Part shown: piece by piece, positions 59,693 through 64,000 of the stretch
Layout: each line of letters opens with the position of its first letter
Position numbering within the stretch: position 1 is the stretch's first letter
DNA from: Heterobilharzia americana
Lineage: Eukaryota > Platyhelminthes > Trematoda > Strigeidida > Schistosomatidae
Direction: 5' to 3'
Length of the DNA stretch: 64,000 nucleotides
Assembly: GCA_944470555.2 (NCBI GenBank)
Contig: OX104128.1
Span: forward strand, 63,681,257 to 63,745,256
The notes under the pieces: model-generated
The model's input: the letters and a program-made list of their open reading frames with translations, nothing else
Told to the model about the DNA's origin: nothing
Databases searched by the model: none
Program-made: the position numbers and the translations under genes

Positions 59693-60234
59693 TGCATTGC
59701 TTGAAACTTCATGAACCATAAGTCAGGACAGTATTGCCAGTGGTTACAGAACTTCATGCATTGGTTCTAGAATACTTGAATAATTAAAGATGAAACAGGA
59801 TGTGGGGTATCGACAAAGACTCAAGAGGTATTGATTGAAGTTTAATGAATCGATATAAGATTATATTGAATTCCATAATAATGTGTTGATTCTACTATCT
59901 TCTAAGTTATCTGCCCGATTGGTTCACTTTAAGCTACTTCTATGAACAAATAATTAACAAACTTGGCCTATGGTGTTCCTGCTTTATCTGACAAACTATT
60001 CGTTTGTGAACCCCTAATTGACGTTTTCTTCAATACTATGGTAGTTGTGTGCCATAGAGCCACGTACCTACTATAAGTCAGGGTTTTTTGTTATAGCTTC
60101 CAGGTAAAATGCTTTGTAATATCCAACCACTTTCTCCAAACTATGAACAATATGACTGATTAGTTGTTTAAAAAAGGAATACTGATTAGACAACATAACG
60201 CTTCTAACGTTGAATGTCTGATTAATGTATCATC
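59693..60234. other. Intergenic stretch, nothing recognised
   Basis: No feature found. Confidence 0.45.
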
Positions 60235-60335
60235 GTGAAGAACAGAAGCACTCACTGGAATATAAGTAAATCCAGTTGATGAGTCTCAAGTATAACAAAA
60301 TGTACATCTCACTTTCGACTGTTAGATGTCATTCG
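60235..60335 (+). mobile_element. Sm-alpha-like SINE fragment
   Basis: CACTCACTGGAATATAAGTA, ATCCAGTTGATGAGTCTC and AACAAAATGTACATC follow the Sm-alpha order. The core is TTGATGA and CAAAA, hence inactive. Confidence 0.55.
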
Positions 60336-60704
60336 GCAAGTAACATCGTATTGAATAATGCTCCTCAAAATCATAATTTATCATCAATTATGTATGACAG
60401 CGGTGACCGCTAAGTTTCACTACTTCGGGTTCACAGCTGAGGGTACATTCACAAAATGTCTTAACAGTTAGGAAATATATAAAATCACAATGCTGTTTGA
60501 TTGACAACCCGCTACATGTTTGCCAGAATGAAGGCAGGAAACACAAGATCTATGTTGCTTTCTAGTTAACAACTCTTAATTTAGTCCAAATGGAACAGAA
60601 TTATCTATGTGACACATTCAACTAATGGTGACCATTAAAATCTGAGTTAACCCTATTAGGTTACTAACTAGGTGAATTGTATGGATGATTAAAATTTAAG
60701 GTAT

Positions 60705-60960
60705 TATTCATGATGGACTGGCACCAGTTAGAGAACTATTAGAAACTTGTGAAAACTGGACAGTTGATTTGTCCTAGTATGAGTTGCCACAGTAGTACGC
60801 ACCCATGGCCTCGCCAGGGATCAAACTCAATACCAGGTGAACGCACTGACCTCTCAATTACTGCTGAGGAGTCCCCTACTAATATGAAACAGCTGTCCAG
60901 CGCTCTCAGATTTTCAGTGGTTCACCAACTGATGTCGGTGCATGACAAAACTGCCGTTAA
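60705..60960. mobile_element. Head-to-head pair of hammerhead SINEs
   Basis: The minus-strand half (60705-60845) carries the complement of GGTGCGTACTACTGTGGC and a box B-like sequence. The plus-strand half (60855-60960) has ATTACTG, CTGAGGA, GTCCCC, GAAAC, AGCTGTC and CAGCGC. In the plus copy both core boxes and the GTC triplet are intact, but helix II cannot form (GTCC opposite ATAT). Confidence 0.7.
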
Positions 60961-60964
60961 TCAC

Positions 60965-61890
60965 CATTAACCTCATAATAGATTAAAATTTACTGAAATC
61001 TCAAATGAAAACATTAGTTTATTCGATTTGGTTTATTTGCAATTCACCTGTTAATCTAAATAAAAGCAACAGTTCTTCTTCGAAAAAAGACGTGGTCACA
61101 CGTTATAAATGTAAACAATAGGTTCACTTAGTTTTCAGTTTATAAAGAGTGTGTGGAGACGTTTAGTTAGAAGCAGAAAGCGAATAAAATGAAGTTTATG
61201 GTAGTTGAGTTTTTAGAGTCAGGATGTTTTTTCACTCCCTCGGCAAAATTAGGTCAATAAATTTTGTTTAGGCGCCTTCTAGTATATGTTGGTAAGCAAT
61301 CAGACACTGGCTAAGAGTTATGACGAAACCTGAAACGTAACCTGTATTATTGGTTTTGATGCAGATATCTGTTCAACTTTTAATCAGTCTAGAATTTCTA
61401 TCCCAGACAGTCCGGTCAATGACAAAGTAGTAATGAGTTTCTTGAAACAAACAGGAAATACTTTGTTTTAAAAGAAACACAGGGAACTTGTCAATCCAAA
61501 GGTTTTTCAGACTTGTGGAAAGGAAAGGTTAATGTTACACAATTATGAATGTTTTCATATGACTAACCTCCTAACAAGAGCATTAAGCTCAGCTGGAACA
61601 AACATACCGGAGAAGATATATAATTCCATGAATCAGTAAGTTAGCTGAAACCTGAAGATGTCATAGTATGCAGTTGCCTTCAGCTCACTGATAAAAATGA
61701 CTGAAAAGGTTCACGCACAGTGAATACTGGTAACAGACCGCCGAAAAGAAGTCAGAGGAGAAGTCTTGCGCAACCCCTTTTTGTTATCATTCAACCTTAG
61801 CGTAATCAATTAGCGAAATTACTATTATTATAACCATCACTATTAATATTTCACTCTCGTATTATTTAAGTTTGATTTCTGTCACGGGTG
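60965..61890. other. Intergenic stretch, nothing recognised
   Basis: No feature found before the rDNA relic. Confidence 0.45.
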
Positions 61891-61895
61891 GTGGT

Positions 61896-62590
61896 CTTGA
61901 GGGAATTGACGGAATGACACCACTAGAAGTGGAGTCTGCAGTTTGATTCAACTCAACATGGGAAAAGTCGTCCAGCCCGAACACGGTGAGGATTGATAGA
62001 CTAAAAGCTCCTTCTTGATTTTGAGGATGATGACGCTGGGCAATTCCGATAACGAACGAAACTTTAACCTACTAAATAGTAGATTGATCCTCTTTACTCG
62101 TTCAGGTTGCGGTTTCTACTGTTTCTTTATGGGGTGAGGTTGTCGTTTTCCGGAGGGCACAGTGACAGATTTTACTTCTTAGAGGGACAAGCAGCACACC
62201 TGAGAAGTAACAGGTCTATGATGCCCTTAGATGTCCAGGGCCGCAACGTGCTCTTCAGTGACGGTGCTCTGACCCTGAAAACGTGACCCAAATTGGTTGC
62301 GAAAACTGTCTCATCACCGGCGTGACTGAAATCGGGGCTTGAGATTATTCTCCATGAACGAGGAACTCCTGGTAAGTGCAAGTCATAAGCTTGCACTTAA
62401 TACGTCTCTGCCCTTTGTATACACTGCCCATCTCTACTACCGATTGAATGGTCTAGTGAAGTCACTGGATTGGTATCGCTGAAGTGGCATACCGCTCGAC
62501 TGCTGCTGAGAAGACTACCTAATTTGACTATTTAAAGGAAGTAAAAACCGTAACAAGGTTTCCGTAGGTGAATCTGTGTAAGGATCATTA
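61896..62590 (+). pseudogene. 18S rRNA 3' region, degenerate copy
   Basis: Landmarks in the right order are GGAATTGACGGAA, AACTCAACATGGGAAAA, TTCCGATAACGAACGAAAC, TTCTTAGAGGGACAAG, TGATGCCCTTAGATGTCC, GAACGAGGAACTCCTGG, GCAAGTCATAAGCTTGC, CTGCCCTTTGTATAC, TACTACCGATTGAATGG and GTAACAAGGTTTCCGTAGGTG, ending GGATCATTA. Many universally conserved bases are changed (for example CACTGCCCATC for CACCGCCCGTC), and a block before TTCCGATAACG is deleted. It is a lone partial copy outside an rDNA array, so a pseudogene. Confidence 0.9.
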
Positions 62591-62735
62591 CCGATTATCC
62601 CTATTTATGTAAAAAAACCCAGACTGAGATACCCGGCCTGTCAACCTATGCGAAATGTTTGGGTTGCAGGTCCATTCTTATATCGACGATATATGGTGTG
62701 CTAAAACATTCCGGTGAAACCCTCATATCAAAAAG
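62591..62735 (+). other. ITS1-like sequence next to 18S relic
   Basis: ACCGATTATCCCTATTTATG, AACCCAGACTGAGATACC and TCGACGATATATGGTGTGC follow without a break. The contiguity and my recollection of schistosome ITS1 support this. The right limit is uncertain. Confidence 0.6.
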
Positions 62736-62894
62736 GAAATCCGTATATTGTCTGAAATAAAGCGATTATTTATTCCAGACAATTCACGTGATGCAGTGCG
62801 GAATTCTCAGCATTTAATGATTCAACAAACTAACTACCTGTACAACGTCTTAGAAGACATAATTGTTGCACATTAACCTCCGGTCTGGAATGAT

Positions 62895-63175
62895 GATTGA
62901 ATTGAAAATAGGGAGAAATTTTGATGGTAGGAGTTTATTCAGCCAATTTGAAAATCTGTAAATCGACATATATATCATAGGAAGAGAAATTTTCTGAGTT
63001 TCTGTATACGTATATGTCCATTTCTTACGGGCTTAATGTTTTTCCTCTGGTTTGTTCTTGGCTTGAAAAACTTCAGTTTGAAAACATTTTGAAAACGTGC
63101 AAGAGTACATGACATGTTTAAAAAACGGTAGGAGAAGAAACTGATAAAATATATTCTATGGGAAATTAACTACAG
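62895..63175. repeat. Dispersed repeat, copy 2
   Basis: Direct-orientation partner of 14075-14360, diverged. It lies between the rDNA relic and a Penelope-like copy. Confidence 0.6.
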
Positions 63176-63249
63176 AAGTACTCCAATATATAAAATTTCT
63201 CAATCGTTAGCTTTTGTCTTATAAATTGAAACTAAGACTATGTGATCTG

Positions 63250-64000
63250 CATATAGGAGAGGATAAGAAAATGATTATTTTTGATGAAAACAGTTTATAT
63301 ACTAATATATACACAAGTATAGTACTGGAATCAGAAATAACTGAGCATAATTTTGACCACTTAGCTATCAGTTGAAGAGATCGTGTTAGGTATACAGTTG
63401 TGTCTGACCTTCACAGTCATGAAGTTTCAGGATGAAAAAAAGGTGGTCAGAAAAGGTAGGAATTGGATCACCAATTTTCCCAATCATATCCGACTAATGT
63501 ATATGAATATATGGGAACTCATAGCTACATGTTCTGTCAATACTAGCTCTACTACATGGTAGAAATATTTGGGCAGCACATTCACTATGTTAAGATTAGA
63601 GCATATCCTTAGTTTCTTTAAGCATATAAATTCAACAGTTGACATGATCCACTTCACCAACGAGTTAGAAATTAAACTAGGAGAGTTAACCATGTTCAAT
63701 TGTAAAATCAAGCGAAAAGAGGATAGTGATTCACATGTTATTGTCTGCAAAAGACGAAACATTCTAAGTAATATTTAGAATTTAGTTTGGCTCAAGCAAA
63801 ATCCATTGAAACAAATCTAATGAAATGTTGAAGCGATTGAGTGATAAATTTGAATAATGAATCAAAAAATGTAAATGGAGAAACGAAAGAGACCAGAGAA
63901 ACACTACTGCTCAACAAGTATCCACGAAAGTTTAATTCAGAAATTAATAGAAACATGTAAAAATATAATTCTTAAGATCCAATCAATCCAATTAAACAAA
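63250..64000 (+). pseudogene. Penelope-like element, runs off the window
   Basis: Pieces in order are KMIIFDENSLYTNIYTSIVLE (about 63269-63330, equivalent to SFDVxSLYTNI), then YLGSTFTMLRLEHILSFFKHINS (from 63563), in which the catalytic YVDD is replaced by YLGS. IKRKEDS and a VYRK-like site follow, then FSLAQAKSIETNL and LLLNKYPRKF (about 63900-63935), the thumb signature. Frames shift several times. The GIY-YIG part would lie beyond 64000. Confidence 0.65.

Overview
The window looks like a piece of a blood-fluke (Schistosoma-type trematode) nuclear genome. The reasons are: AT-rich DNA with long non-coding stretches; RTE-clade non-LTR retrotransposons of the SR2/SR3 kind; Penelope-like elements; Sm-alpha-like SINEs carrying hammerhead ribozymes; and an 18S rRNA/ITS1 relic that I read as schistosome-like from memory. 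The species is not fixed by the sequence.

Only two convincing host coding loci are present. The first (10122-13430, +) is the very long last exon of a MED12 orthologue, the kinase-module subunit of Mediator. It has an acceptor at 10120-10121, a stop at 13428-13430 and AATAAA at 13500. Its earlier exons are probably left of the window, so 1-10121 is best read as its last intron or flank. The second (47844-49390, -) is an unrecognised single-pass membrane protein. It has a signal peptide, glycosylation sequons, a furin-type RAKR site and a C-terminal membrane span, with one apparent frameshift at a run of five T. A 51-nt micro-exon-like segment at 55339-55389 may belong to a further gene whose other exons I could not place.

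The rest is layered mobile DNA. Left part (1-10 kb): Penelope-like remnants (32-600, 1190-1560, 2640-4125, 8690-9420), an RTE 5' fragment (1685-2576), a 1.08-kb inverted repeat with an exon-like loop (6041-7117), an RTE copy with an unbroken 392-residue reverse transcriptase frame (7267-8660) and a tRNA-derived SINE (9815). Middle (13.6-44 kb): RTE copies of a second family at 14480-17624, 27824-28905, 31444-32243, 36457-37105 and 41760-42135; a Ty3/gypsy integrase remnant (29342-30110); a CR1/jockey-like reverse transcriptase (42690-43800); and several hammerhead SINEs. Right part (44-64 kb): hammerhead SINEs including one with an intact catalytic core (46734-46777), more internally deleted RTE copies (52849-54648, 58895-59692), the 18S-ITS1 pseudogene (61896-62735) and a Penelope-like copy running off the edge (63250-64000).

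The genes do not form a pathway. The points of most interest are the two lineages of hammerhead ribozymes at different stages of decay, their repeated head-to-head pairing, the foldback element, the rDNA relic and the unknown membrane protein. All identities come from reading motifs by eye; no search was run.
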